A stretch of 33,210 nucleotides of DNA from Apostichopus leukothele (GCA_010014835.2 JAAAKB020098876.1:1-33210), one strand, 5' to 3'. Positions 1 through 10,970 are shown, counted from the first letter of the stretch. Program-made: numbers and translations. Notes: generated by a model not told the origin, from the sequence alone.

Positions 1-1591
1 AACTCTTCTTACACACTGTTGGGGGGGGGGGGGGTGAATCACAAGCCTACCTTTCCTGTTACTTCTGCTACGTTCAATACCTAGGCTGCAAGTCTCATAC
101 AATTGTCAAATGAAGCTACAAATTTCTTGGCAAAAAAAAGGTTAAAAGATGACATTGTGGGATGAATAAAACTGATTTCATGTACAAAAGACATTAGCAT
201 ATCCTGGCTAAGAACTTGTACTACCCCCTTGTGTTAAACAGAACGAAAACGAAAACATCTTCTTCAATTTTTAATTTCCATAAAACTTATGTCCTACCAT
301 AAGGCAGCTATACTAACAACTAAGCCTAGCCAAAATTAGCAAGTGCATCTTGTTTGAAATATTTCGTACGCCAACTTGCAATAAATTTTGATACACAAAC
401 TTGATTCTCAAATATAATCTTTTCATCAGTTATTGATGTTATAAAAAATTGCATCCATGATACTCTTTGCACCTTTCTAAAAGATTGATCTGTTTACAGA
501 TCGTTCTCCGTAAATATTTTTCAGAACTTGCGTCTTATTTCTTTGACCAGCTGATCGGCATATTGACAACTGGCTTATAATCAAAATCGAAAACTGAGGT
601 TAAAGAAATGATTTTTTAGAACTAATTAATAAACCATCGCAAGTAACAAGAAGTGATTTGTTATGAAAAATACATGTTCAATATTAGGAGATTGCTGAAT
701 ATGGATTATATACTTGGGGAAGCCTGTTTTACTAAGTTTCTAGACTTACCTTTGATTATTTCTGATGACCTTTCAACTTGATACACTTACTTAAGGGGAT
801 CCACATACCATTTATGCAAGTGTTGTTTTTGGTGGTATCCTATTAAGTTTTCAAACTTTGTTCTGATGACATACATTGCCCTTTGATCTCTCAAACAATG
901 AACCAGATTTTTGTAAGTACTCACTATTTAAAGTAGATCCGTGGCATATTTTAAGGCAGGCTACACGAAATGGAAATGAAATGAATAAGGACAGACTTTC
1001 ACAGTGGCTACACTGATGTTGAAAAAATACAGGAAAGAAAAGTGAATCACGGAAATGAAAAGTCAATGCTTTGATATGTGAATTTTCCAAAAGTTAATAT
1101 ACCTTTCACAACTTGAAGAGAACACTATATCCATGGTGGAGAAATTACACATTTACAGACTTCCACAATAATGCTCCCTTGATGACTGTGAACCTCATTT
1201 AAGCGACCAACATGTTTTCTTTGTGATATTTTTAACAAATGATGTACTTAACAGAATTAATTCAGTAACATACCTGGTCGAAATGGGTTGCAAGATATGC
1301 ATGCTTCACTAATTAATTTCCAACTAATTTTGATAATAATGGTCCACTTGATACTGCTTGTAGATTCTATATCTAGTGACTAATACACACTGTAAAAGTT
1401 ATCATCCCCCAAGAAAAACCATGTATGCGGATGGTCATAAATCAGGCATAACTTTGGCAAACAGGCACAACTGCAAATTACGTCTTCACTTTCAGCAGGA
1501 AGACCATGATAAACAGCCACAAACTATGAACAAAACACACACTATGAAAATTTCAGAAAATGCATGTCTCCAGCCACACTGAACAATCTGA
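1..1591. other. Noncoding, presumed intron of the unrecognised minus-strand gene
   Basis: This stretch is AT-rich with no exon I can support. It opens with a run of 14 G at 21-34. Short open frames here (for example around 851-1090 minus and 1376-1582 plus) have no recognisable motifs or good splice borders. A GTATGT donor-like site on the minus strand near 1272 follows an open stretch of roughly 25 codons, but there is no convincing acceptor, so I do not call an exon. The minus-strand exon at 4806-5214 must splice to something to its left, either here or outside the window. Confidence 0.5.
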
Positions 1592-1848
1592 AACTTATCT
1601 CATAGTCTCTTACTTCATACCACTAGTACCATTAACTTATCTGCTTATCTGCTAGTCTCGTACTTCATACCACTATTAACTTATCTGCTAGTCTCTCACT
1701 TCATACCACTGATATTAACTTATCTGCTTATCTGCTAGTCTCTCACTTCATACTATTTACTTATCTGCATATCTGCTAGTCTCTTACTTCAAACCACTAA
1801 GTACAATTAACTGATCTGCTAGTCTCTTACTTCATACCACTGCTATTT
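1592..1848. repeat. Six-copy degenerate minisatellite
   Basis: The core word TAGTCTC followed by TTACTTCATACCACTA recurs with starts at 1603, 1653, 1689, 1736, 1777 and 1820 (spacings 50, 36, 47, 41 and 43). The spacing varies because the linker ATTAACTTATCTGC carries an optional extra TTATCTGC. The copies differ by a few substitutions. It lies in presumed intronic DNA and has no coding potential. Confidence 0.85.
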
Positions 1849-3054
1849 TAATTGTCAAAGGTTAAAATCCTTTAGTCTCTCTTCCAATGCATTTTACCTA
1901 CACTTCCCTCAGATGCCAACTCTGAATTTCAGAGATCTCCAAAGGTTGAAAGATGTAAGGTAAGGGTAATTACCTTCATAACCTCTCTGATGAGGTAAAT
2001 ATCAAGTGGCTACCTCTTCTGTCAATTCAGCTTCATTGGCATCGAACTGTGTACAAAGAAAAACACATACCTAGTAATCTAGTACTAGTTTTTGACAAGC
2101 TGAATTAATTCTCACAGGAATTTGCATTACATCTTGAACAGGTAGTATGACAGGTCTGACTCTTCATGTCAACATATATATGATAATAACCAATTTTTGG
2201 GTTCTGTGATTTGATCAATAGACACAAAATTACAACACTTGATATCTGCTGTCAAGTTACTTAGTGATGTTACTTACAACGTAGTGCACACTAGTGCAGA
2301 CAGTATTCACACAACTCATTTTGACCGTTCACCTCAATATGCTATGAACAGAGGATTTTTTGTTTGCTGCAGTCAGCTGTTACAGGCAATGACATCCAGA
2401 CCTGGCAATCAAAACTGAAATGTTTGTGGTATTGCAAACACAGTGCTAACTGCTAAATCAGGGTATCCAGAGAGAAAATTCAACATAGCCATACTGTAGA
2501 CACCTTTATTAGCCTATCAGTTATCATGTTGACAAAGTCCAGCAAGTAACATAGTATAACAACGGATACATGCATGAATATTAATGAGGTCAAATTTTAT
2601 GATCTCATAAACATGTATCTATATACTTACATTGTATTATCCAAGTATATGTATAAAGCTAAATAAACGTACTGTTTCAGAGCTATCTGATTAAGAATTT
2701 TATGTTTGATTTTCATGATATGCACACAAAAAACAACATGATTGATTGTATGAATGTAGTGTGACAAACCTAATATGCCAATAATGAAAACCATGGAACA
2801 TTTGGTTCTTATCTTGTGTTTAAAAGCCAATTCTTGCAATTTGAAGAATATTAATGACGTTATGTTGGAGATGTCACGAAAATGTGCTTATTATGTACCA
2901 AATATCACCATCCTAGTATGACCAAATTTACATTAAGCTCCACCCATTTACCAATATTCATGAAATGGGAACCTAAAACAATCTGATCATCACAGGGCAT
3001 CTACCTACCAATTATGACATTGATTCATCTTGTGGTTGTTGTGGTAGTTACATC
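1849..3054. other. Noncoding stretch with short CCACCC/AATATTCATGA words
   Basis: I see no gene here. Short related phrases (AATATTAATGAGG near 2578, AATATTAATGACG near 2848, CTCCACCCATTTACCAATATTCATGA near 2938, CCCACTTATTAATATTGATGA near 3132) suggest fragments of one dispersed repeat leading into the array to the right. The open frame at 2627-2839 minus shows no domain and is taken as chance. Confidence 0.45.
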
Positions 3055-3275
3055 ACCACACCAAGTATAAACAAATCGGACATACGGTTGCAGAGTTATT
3101 GACATTTTACAGATTTTATGGTAACCCATGCCCACTTATTAATATTGATGAGACGAGAAACAAAAAACAAGCTTTTTAGGTGTAAGAGCAGTAGGCCACG
3201 TAGGTGTTTAGGGGCTGCCAGTTCCTGATTATAAACACATATATACCCTGCATGACCATTAACCCCCCCCCTGTT
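3055..3275. repeat. Diverged flank of the downstream repeat array
   Basis: The phrase 'accaagtat...atcgga...acggttgcagagttatt' resembles the 'ccaagtat...gagatat...tgtttacaag' half of the units that follow, so this is probably an older unit of the same family. A C9 run sits at 3263-3271. The similarity was judged by eye. Confidence 0.35.
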
Positions 3276-3735
3276 GTCCCAAATGACCTTTGACGCTTCT
3301 TTTACTCAATGTTATACACCTTCATACCAAGTATGAGATTTGCCCTGGAAGCTTCCAATATTGAGATATCATGTTTACAAGGTGTTTTTTTACCTCTGAT
3401 GACCCCAAATGACCTTTGCCCTACACCAAAAAACAATAGGCTTCTTGTACTCAATGTGGTACTTCTACACACTAAATATACGGTCTGCCCAAGCTTCCCT
3501 TCTTGAGATATAGTGTTTACAAGGTTTCACACTTTGACCCGTGATGACCCCAAATGACCTTTGACCTCCACCAAACAATTGCCGTCTTGTATTCAATGTG
3601 GTACTTCTACAAACCAATATGGAGTTGGTCCGACCTTCCCTTCTTCAGATGTCGTGTCTACAAGCTGGGCATCACAAACACACACACACATACACGCACT
3701 GTATGCCATCATGAATGCAAAGGTTATGATTATCA
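3276..3735. repeat. Three-unit tandem array, units of about 126-145 bp, with (AC)n tail
   Basis: Each unit begins with CCCAAATGACCTTTG (the AAATGACC word starts at 3281, 3407 and 3552). It continues with a CTTCTTGTACTCAATGTGGTACTTC-like phrase, then GCTTCCCTTCTTGAGATAT and TGTTTACAAG. The last unit runs into an (AC)n tract near 3677-3697 and ends in an A-rich stretch near 3740-3751. Short open frames in several phases cross it and change register between units, so I treat it as noncoding. The A-rich end after an (AC)n tract could be a retroposon tail, but no head with polymerase III boxes is evident. Confidence 0.75.
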
Positions 3736-4800
3736 TTGAAATAAAAAATTACTACCCAGCAAATTTTTGGACCACTCCCATATATACAAACCAAACAATA
3801 AAAGTGCTGCATTTGTAACATGTTTTATTCTTCCTTTATGGAAATGTCCCTTCTTCAACAACTTCCATGGGATTATGAGCAGAAAATCGCAGTAGTATAC
3901 GTAGCAGTGTGACGATATGGTCATGGCAGGTGGAGTAGGCTTGATATTGACAATAAATTCTGGCCATCACAGTTTTTTCATGAATCCATAAATTGCCTCA
4001 GTCACCTCCTTGCAAAGACGGCACAAAAATTTGTTGGACGAATCCATTTGCTTTATGCCGTATAAGCTTTCATGAAAGTCACTGTAATATAATTATATAT
4101 GCTACATGCATATACTTCCCACCACCAGCTGTACAGTACCAACTCCCGCCTGTTCCCATCAGAAACAGACCTTAAACATGCCTAATACATGCACAGCCGA
4201 ATAATTACCGACCAATGATTCTCTATAAACATGTCTATAGTAACAATAGTCCACGACCAATGACAGAGGTTGTAACACCTGAAGGGTTATTTCCCTGGGC
4301 CCAAATGTCCTTCAATGACTGTCGCTCATTGGCTATCCATACCGATTCTATACACAGTGAACAAGCTAATAAACTTTGCCATCTAGAATTCATACGTGTA
4401 CAGTAGCACAACAAACCATCCCATTCACCAAGATCTGCAACAAAGACACTTTTTAATGTGTAATCCTGGATTTCCGGTTCACTTTTGATGCAGGGTCACT
4501 AACGTACACTAACATACAGTACATCAATAAGATGTACAGCAGGTGAAAACAAACTGAATATTCATGAACTCAACAGAGAAGTGTCATCATTAACTTTCTG
4601 TTCACATTGTAGGGTGCAGAGATACAGTACCTGCACCTGTTAGCAATCAATGGCTGATTCGTGGCTGAGCTGATTTCCTCTAGTACATATTCATACTTGA
4701 TCAATGGAACCATCGACAGAGCTGACCAATTACACATCTTTTCTTCTCCTTTAATTTGCAAGGATAGGAAATCACACAAGTATGCAAAACATCCCACAAA
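3736..4800. other. Noncoding, presumed intron
   Basis: No exon is recognised between the repeat array and the donor of the minus-strand exon at 4806. The small open frames at 3733-3924, 3993-4175, 4215-4406 and 4661-4879 have no splice support and are taken as chance or as shadows. Confidence 0.5.
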
Positions 4801-4805
4801 CTTAC

Positions 4806-5114
4806 CTTGGAGGACGAATGACCATAAGGATGCTCTGAAGTACCACCAGCCCCCTCCACATCTGTTTTCTTTGAGTTGACACTACCTTCAGCACCCCCAG
4901 AAGCCGGGGACACTGTTTTCAGTGTATCTGCCTTAGCACTATCCACCTGCCTCTTCTCTTCATCTTCCTTTGGAGCGCCTCCTCCTTCTCCTCCTCCTCC
5001 TTCTTCTCCTCCTCCTCCATCAGTATCCTCCGAAGAGTTTAATTTCTCTACTTCCTTATCCGTGAGCTCCGAACTGCTTAATGAGCTGTTACCAGTTTCC
5101 TCACTATCACTCAT
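4806..5114 (-). CDS. First coding exon of an unrecognised acidic, Gly/Ser-rich protein
   Basis: This exon encodes the first 103 residues of a protein I do not recognise, beginning MSDSEETGNSSLSSSEL. The start at 5114 is chosen because it is the first in-frame ATG after an in-frame TAA near 5183 and has A at -3. The exon ends with AAG followed by GTAAGTTT (intron from 4805 leftward), in phase 0, so the protein continues to the left. Residues 1-32 are rich in Ser/Glu/Asp; about 33-49 is a Gly/Glu low-complexity tract encoded by a GGA/GAA triplet repeat; the remainder is a hydrophilic, probably disordered region rich in K/S/G/E. There is no signal peptide or membrane segment. An acidic disordered N-terminus like this is common in nuclear or regulatory proteins, but that is only a loose inference. 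The composition, start context and clean donor make a real exon likely. Confidence 0.75.
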
Positions 5115-5214
5115 TGTGAACCTTTGTGACGATTCAAAACATCTACTTATCAAAAGTGTAAGTCCAAATTAACATAAAACCTGTCGAACATGGAGTTTTG
5201 TCACAGCAACCTTC
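5115..5214 (-). promoter_or_regulatory. 5' leader part of exon 2, with three upstream ORFs
   Basis: The acceptor is a strong pyrimidine tract (TTCTTCTCCCTTTTTTGCAG) ending at 5215, so the exon begins at 5214. The 100-nt leader holds three short uORFs: ATG at 5191 (13 codons, stop at 5150-5152), ATG at 5175 (10 codons, stop at 5143-5145) and ATG at 5142 (2 codons, stop at 5134-5136). All terminate before the main ATG at 5114. This suggests translational damping of the main frame, or that the true mRNA uses another leader. Confidence 0.6.
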
Positions 5215-6285
5215 CTGCAAAAAAGGGAGAAGAAGGTAAAATGCAATTAAGGAGTGAAAAATTGCAGCATACTGTCGACTTGTCCTATGAAGAAGTTTCA
5301 TGGTGAGAGAGTACGTTCTAGCTTTTCAGTGCTCGAGTCAATTAAATGTGCACTTGTAAGATGAATGCTTGTAAACACAGCAGGCAAACTATTGATTATG
5401 CAGTCATTGAACTGAGTTAATTTAGGGAAGTGAGTTTTAGGCAGCATGGTGTAAAATTTGGATGATACTGTATTTGAAAAATTAATTACCTTGTACATTA
5501 CAAATTTGTTCACAACATGTCTCACTGATCACACTAACAGAGACAAACATAGAGATATGTTTTAGAGCACTATTTCAAATCTTTGGAGATCTGTAAACAG
5601 AATAGATCACCCCGTCTTAGTACCCAGAGCCGTATCTATGGCACTGCTAGGACCGACACGACAGCGCTCTCCAGAGGTTGATTTTTGTGATGCATGATTA
5701 CAATGATTCAGATGCAGTACATTATCTTATTATCATATCATGAAATTTTCGATAAACACCATCATCTCTGACGGCCTAAATTCATCTCTTTTCAGAGCAG
5801 TTTGATCTATGGATATCCTACAATCATATTTATTGACCACATATGTGATTTAGCTACTTGTTTACTCATAATTGATGAAAGAGCTAATAGATAAACATGC
5901 AAACCAAAGTAAAACATTTTTTATTTCTGCTTTTTATTTACAAAGCAACCACGGCAAGTATATTTAAAGCACTGACGTAAATTGACTCCAATGATTCCCT
6001 ACCGGTACATTACTCATGCCTGCAAGCTTCCCTCGCTCTCACATTCACAAGACAACCCAATTTTGATAATCATCAAGTCCTCCCCCAAGATGCCTCAAAT
6101 TTAGTCAGAAAATGCTGCCACGTGCTGTCAGCATTACTTACCGCTCTGGCATTTCTTGTTTATCTCCTAAGATGACACTTGCCAGAAATTGGACCAACCA
6201 TTTTGCAATTATTTCTTTTCCCCCCCATCCACTGACAAATTTGCCTCTCATTCTCAACCTAGATTCTGCAAATCTCTAAACCTAC
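5215..6285 (-). other. Probable first intron of the unrecognised gene
   Basis: It is bounded by a GTAGGT donor on the minus strand at 6285 and the strong acceptor at 5215. No gene is seen within it. A purine-rich stretch (plus-strand AAAAAGGGAGAAGAAGG at 5219-5236) is simply the complement of the acceptor tract. Confidence 0.4.
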
Positions 6286-6450
6286 CTGTCACGAGCGATT
6301 CCGGACTTTTTCTTTTTTATTTCCTTCAGCTCGCGATCAATGACATCATCACCATATCCAGTTCCCCCGAGGGTTAGTAAACTGGTTCAGTGTTTGTGAT
6401 TCTACATAGCAGAGTTCAGAGGATGACAACAGAAGCAATCCCCTAGTAGT
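6286..6450 (-). other. Candidate noncoding first exon of the unrecognised gene
   Basis: The minus strand reads CGTGACAG then GTAGGTTTAG, a near-consensus donor with the exon ending at 6286. Exon 2 has an in-frame stop before its ATG, so any upstream exon must be noncoding; this one contains a short uORF beginning ATGGTGATGATG. The right border (transcription start) is a guess from the CCAAT/GC-rich stretch just upstream. A second equally good donor (ACACAG then GTAGGTCTG) lies with its exon end at 7885 and could be an alternative first exon. Confidence 0.35.
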
Positions 6451-6502
6451 CAAAATATAAGAGTTAGATCTATGCCTCTCTCAGAGATCTACTAATTTCT
6501 TC

Positions 6503-6527
6503 TCCCCGGCCCCACGCCAGCCAATCT
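6503..6527 (-). promoter_or_regulatory. Candidate promoter: CCAAT box plus GC-rich block
   Basis: The plus strand carries CCCCGGCCCC at 6504-6513 and CCAAT at 6521-6525. CCAAT boxes act in either orientation, and this pair lies 60-240 bp upstream of the candidate first-exon donor at 6286. No TATA box is evident. Support is positional only. Confidence 0.3.
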
Positions 6528-6529
6528 TT

Positions 6530-8330
6530 AGCGGGATATCTGTGCTGTGTAAACAACCTGCAGAGGAAAGAAGATAAAACCATTAACAACTTTTCAGTCG
6601 GGCATTGAAGATGGGTAAGATGCAAATCTATCGGCAGAGATGTTATCCAGGACAGTCGGTCAGGTCTGACTTAAAAAATCAATTTGAGATATTCTGCCAG
6701 TGCTTCTCCGTCGAAAAACCTCTACAGAACCTTTCAGTAGTTCTCAGACGAGTTCACGGCATCAAAGATAACACTTAAAATGTGAGAGGATGGATTTGCA
6801 GTTCTTTGAACCTTTCACCAAGTGATATGACTGTACATGTCAAGGTCTTGTGTACACAGATAAATCATTCTAGAATTGGTATCATTGGTCTACAATAGTG
6901 TGGAGATACGTTAGAAAAGGGTGGGGTGAATGAACTCTCTTAAAACTACTGAAACGAGTTATCATTTGATCTTGAAATATGGAAATCTCTGAAAACCCAC
7001 AAAAGGAACAGAAAGTCATTATTAATACAAAATTGACAGGCGGTTGGCTTAAACTTGAAATCCTTTGAACTATGTAAATGTCGAACACACACATTGTATG
7101 AAAATGGCATGAACCACTACATGAGACTTTTGAGAGAGGATGAGGGTGGACAAAACAAGGTACCACTCACATAAATTAGGAGAGATCATGAGAAAACAAT
7201 AGTTTGCACAGAATATTTTGAGTAGAATTGAAGTGAACTGGCAAATGTAACACTTTCTAGACCCAACAGAATATAAATTGACATGGTACAGTACTGAATA
7301 TTTAAATCATATCAAGGCCAAAAGCAACCAGTCTATTCTATACACCTGAACTCTTCCTTCGCACAACATCCCTCTGCACAAACAACCTTCTCTCCCCCCT
7401 CACTTTGAGCAGATTGCAATTTCCCTGGAGAACAGACCTATGGGAAACCATAACTCGAAACCTTGGGATACGAATAATTTATTCAGGTAGTTTAAAGTCT
7501 CAATGTGTGTTTGCCAAATTTTAACTTCGACTTTTCCAGCTTTCTGCCTTAAAGGCTCAGTGAAAATAACACCGTTCTATGCAAATTTTCATATTAATAA
7601 TCATTATTTTTATTGAGTTATCTGTCGATAAACATTTTGAGCTGAAAAAAATTCGCCAGATTTTTTAACGAGTGCGTAGATTCTACAAACATCATTCAAA
7701 ATTTGCAAGCCCCGCCCAACAGATCATGCGCCAATCAAATCTCTCTGTTTTGTTTACAACCATTAGGCCAGTGTGCTAGCCAGTGTTAGGTCCATTCTCT
7801 TGATTAGTATCTTTCTCTGGCCTTACTGCTATAGCTTGCGAAATTATATCATTTCCTTCCATTGCAAGGAATAAACAGACCTACCTGTGTTTTCAGACGT
7901 ATCCTCTGTAAAATTGGGTAAAAAAAGTTGACGATACACCTGTTACATTTGTGTAATGAACATGCTGATATGGGCGGTCGCAGTGATTTTACGGTAAATC
8001 GCTCGCGCCAGAAGGGCAACAGAAAATAAATTTCTTTCATTCGATTGCAACAGCTATTCTCCATAAAGCCCACCTGGTCAGAGTGCATTTAGAATTAAAG
8101 AAATATTGAATCTGCTTTGGAAGTTTGTTTTCCAAAATTCATAAACAAACACACATTGAGACTTTAATAAGTGTATTATAAAGTTACTTGAGAAGTATGG
8201 TATCTCAAGCTCTTACTCAAGATTAATCTTGGAGCCAAGGATTTGTTACAACTTTGAAACATCAATACACTTCATTCTCTTGAGAAAATGGGGTAATGGG
8301 AGTCTCAAGGTCAAGGGATGAGGGGCAGGG
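6530..8330. other. Noncoding upstream region with a GC box and CCAAT box near 7.7 kb
   Basis: No gene is seen. On the plus strand GCCCCGCCCAAC lies at 7709-7720 and CCAAT at 7731-7735, embedded in a run that could equally be part of a dispersed repeat. An alternative first-exon donor on the minus strand (GTAGGT after ACACAG) ends at 7885, next to CpG-containing DNA at 7970-8010. The open frames at 6882-7166 and 7849-8088 (minus) have no recognisable features. Confidence 0.35.
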
Positions 8331-8333
8331 GAC

Positions 8334-8357
8334 CATGTGACCATCAATGGTCACATG
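8334..8357. repeat. Perfect hairpin: 11-bp inverted repeat, 2-bp loop
   Basis: CATGTGACCAT (8334-8344) and ATGGTCACATG (8347-8357) are exact reverse complements separated by CA. The arms contain a CATGTG/CACATG E-box core. The outer words ACCA (near 8332) and TGGT (near 8361) could extend a bulged stem. The function is unknown. Confidence 0.85.
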
Positions 8358-8359
8358 AA

Positions 8360-9158
8360 ATGGTAAGTCACAAACACTTCTTAGGAGCATTCACTCTCGC
8401 TACAACATAATTTCCACCAGAAATAATCATGTCATTATCAACTGTCAAGCTGGCTATGATTCCAAGCTACAATAAATACCTTTGCACCAATAAACTGTTT
8501 CTAAATTAAATTACATCTTAACAGAGATCATAAATAAGAAACTCTTTTCACTTTTGTAATAATACTACCCCTTAACAAATTTCCAATCAATTTTGGTTTT
8601 TTCTTTTTTACTATATACCTTCCTCACAGGTCACTGAATGTAATCTAGTATTATACAACAAACAGTGTGTCTCCATTATTCTCCCACCTGAGTGTTGTTA
8701 ACAGTCCTACATATATCAATTGCTTGACATTTGGTCCCAATTGGCTAAGATGACCTTCTACCAACTGCATAATTTGACATCACGAAATGTGAGTGATGCT
8801 TAAATGCCTAAGGCATTGGTACTTTACCGTAGATTCAGATGACTAGCATACTACAGTATAGTTACTGTACTACAAGTATAGTACATTATAAATACAGTAA
8901 GTAGTCAGAGCAGGGAGCTGTGTAATACTGAGCTCCCCCGGACAGAGCAGCGAGTGCTACTGAGCTATAGCTCTATATAGTAACTAACAAACAGGACGCA
9001 GGCTACAGATACTCTGTGCTACGGTCAGGTGTTAAAAGCAGAGCTTCAAGGCTGTGTGTTATGATGTACATTCAAAGGGGAATTTATGTCATGATTTGAT
9101 TTGCTTCCATTTACTATTCAACCTTGGAATACCGTCATATGTATTAAGTACTTAGACC
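8360..9158. other. Noncoding, TACAGTA/TATAGTAC-rich
   Basis: No gene is supported. Region 8840-8900 is built from short palindromic words (ACTACAGTATAGTTACTGTACTAC and similar), a texture that recurs elsewhere in the window. A pyrimidine-rich acceptor-like tract ends in CAG near 8630 on the plus strand but leads into no open exon. Confidence 0.4.
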
Positions 9159-9371
9159 ATGGAACTGGAAGTAATATTTTTGGGCAAAACACCAGCAGAG
9201 CTGCCATGTGTAACGTTAGTTACCGAAACAATGTCAGAAGGGAACGAATCGGACTTGAAAATTCATGAAAGATTTAACGTGACATGCTTAAATTTGGCCA
9301 GGAGGTTTCAGGATAAAATACGGAGAAAATACATTCTGAGAGTATCATGGTCACCCTCAAATGCAGAATAA
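9159..9371 (+). CDS. Possible small ORF, 70 residues, unrecognised
   Basis: This single open frame begins MELEVIFLGKTPAELPC and ends at TAA. It has a very good start context (ACCATGG), a balanced amino-acid composition without low complexity, and an AATAAA about 65 bp after the stop. I recognise no domain, and there is no strong splice donor inside it. A 70-codon frame can arise by chance in a window this size, so it may be nothing. It could also be a first exon or an old retrocopy. Confidence 0.2.
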   Translation: MELEVIFLGKTPAELPCVTLVTETMSEGNESDLKIHERFNVTCLNLARRFQDKIRRKYILRVSWSPSNAE

Positions 9372-10845
9372 TAATGCATTAACCATATCTAGGAATAACA
9401 ATTTGATAGAGGGTTATCCGTTTCATGCATGAAAATAAAACCGCTTGGAGGTCAGAATGATGGGGAGACTTGCAACTTTAATACTGATATACATCCGAGT
9501 ACTACAGTACACGTATCATATATCAGATTGCATAATTTATGCTATTTCATTGCTGCTTGCAAAGAAAATTCCCCTAAAAGAATTTGCATACTGTATGTAC
9601 TAAAATATATTCAAGTTGGTTAAGTGTTACTGGTTTTTTGCAGCGTTCAGCAGTACATACTGAGAAGTTAAATAAAAATTAAAAATCTTCAATTTTCACA
9701 CCGTTTGATAAAACGCAATTTGTAAGTTGTCAATTGAAGTGTACAATAAACATGTGGTGTAGTTAAAGGGTACCATTTTCTACTAATAAGTGTCTAAATT
9801 ATCTATCACATTTAGAGAAAATTCATTGAATATACAGAACTCCAACAATTTTCTTTGGTGCACTGCTTTATGCAGGTGTTATCAACTCTGCAGACTACAG
9901 TACATGGCAGTAACGTTAAGAGAACAGACTTTAGACAGATAGAGTAGGCAGTACCTACTGGCCACCAGGGCACCAGATTTGGAGCATGGAAGATGGCTCA
10001 AATTAGAAGGAGTTTACTACCCTTTAGGGAAAAAAATTGTTTTTAACTTTGAGAGCACTTATCAGCCTACTTTTTCTGGTGAATCTGGCAAAGTTAACAT
10101 CTGTTTTACTTTCACATTGCTCCAATGTATCAGCTATTTTTTTTTGGAACCTGATTAAGCATTTAGCCGTGTCCCCCGCTGCCCACTCTATTACTAGTAT
10201 ACACTTATAAGCATACTCTATACAACAAACAGTGTAGCATTTAAATGTTTGGTACTTGCAGAGGTCAACTGAGATACATGACTTGCAAAATACACATCAC
10301 ACTGTACAGGCGTATAAAAGCAAAGAAGAAATATAACATCCATGACCTTTTTTTCTCTTTCTTTTCTTTCTTTTTTACACAGAGTAAATGTCTAAATATA
10401 GTCAAAAGTTGCCAGTCTGTCAACACTCAATATACTCCAAGGTTCTATCAGGGAGATTAAACTTGCATATGAGGCACCTGTTTAGTTGAGGGTGAGATTA
10501 ATAATAGTCACAGCATCTGTTTCTTGAAAGTTAGCAGGACATTTTGGAGGCACTGACAAAGGACTTGCTATGAATGTCTTGACAACCATTAACAGAGAAG
10601 GAACACAGTACAAAGGAGGCCTAAACAGTACATTAGGTATGCAGTTATACACATGTACATAATATCATGTATACTTCAGTGCAGTAGCAAGGAGCAATTG
10701 CTAATGAGGAAGTTTGGGGTCCATCCTTTATAGTACTTAACTAAAGCTAATCATTATTACCAAAAGAGAGTATTCAGGGATGGATTAGACTTAACGGATT
10801 ACTGGTTTATAAGCTTGATATCAATTCACCAAAGTTGCCGCAGGT
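9372..10845. other. Mostly noncoding, with one acceptor-like plus-strand tract
   Basis: I see no supported gene. On the plus strand a long pyrimidine tract (10348-10381) ends in ACACAG and is followed by 25 open codons to a TAA at 10458-10460 (beginning SKCLNIVKSCQSV). This would make a plausible terminal exon, but nothing upstream links to it convincingly, so I do not call it. Confidence 0.4.
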
Positions 10846-10970
10846 TTAGGTTTCAAAGGCTTTGACTTCCTCTTCGTCCAGTGAGATGCTAGTTTCTTCA
10901 AAGGAGCCAAATGTGCTCCAGAAGGCTCCAGAATTGCCAAGGCAGTCGCAATTGAGTTCCCAGTCAGTCC
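10846..10970 (-). CDS. Candidate terminal coding exon, unrecognised
   Basis: On the minus strand, a pyrimidine-rich acceptor (TTTTTTTCCCTTTAACTTGATC through ACTCCCAG) is followed by 40 open codons and TAA. After two bases that complete a split codon, the frame begins TDWELNCDCLGNSG and ends SLDEEEVKAFET: acidic, aromatic, protein-like. The patch is visibly richer in GC than its surroundings. However, another minus frame (ending in a K/P/A-rich tail) and a plus frame starting after CTTCGTCCAG are also open, so strand and phase are uncertain. A 40-codon frame alone is weak evidence. Partner exons could include 14729-14771. Confidence 0.3.

Noticed and set aside
1270-1350. Possible minus-strand exon ending at a GTATGT donor
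   Set aside because: It is open for about 25 codons but lacks a convincing acceptor, and the phase cannot be tied to the 4806 donor.
4876-5172. 98-codon plus-strand frame rich in Pro/Ser
   Set aside because: It is the antisense shadow of the minus-strand exon; the proline run is the complement of the Gly/Glu triplet repeat.
7709-7735. GC box plus CCAAT box
   Set aside because: No transcript start or exon fits nearby in the right direction, and the block may belong to a dispersed repeat.
10382-10460. Acceptor-like pyrimidine tract followed by 25 open codons (plus)
   Set aside because: The tract is good but no upstream exon joins it, and 25 codons is too short to judge.
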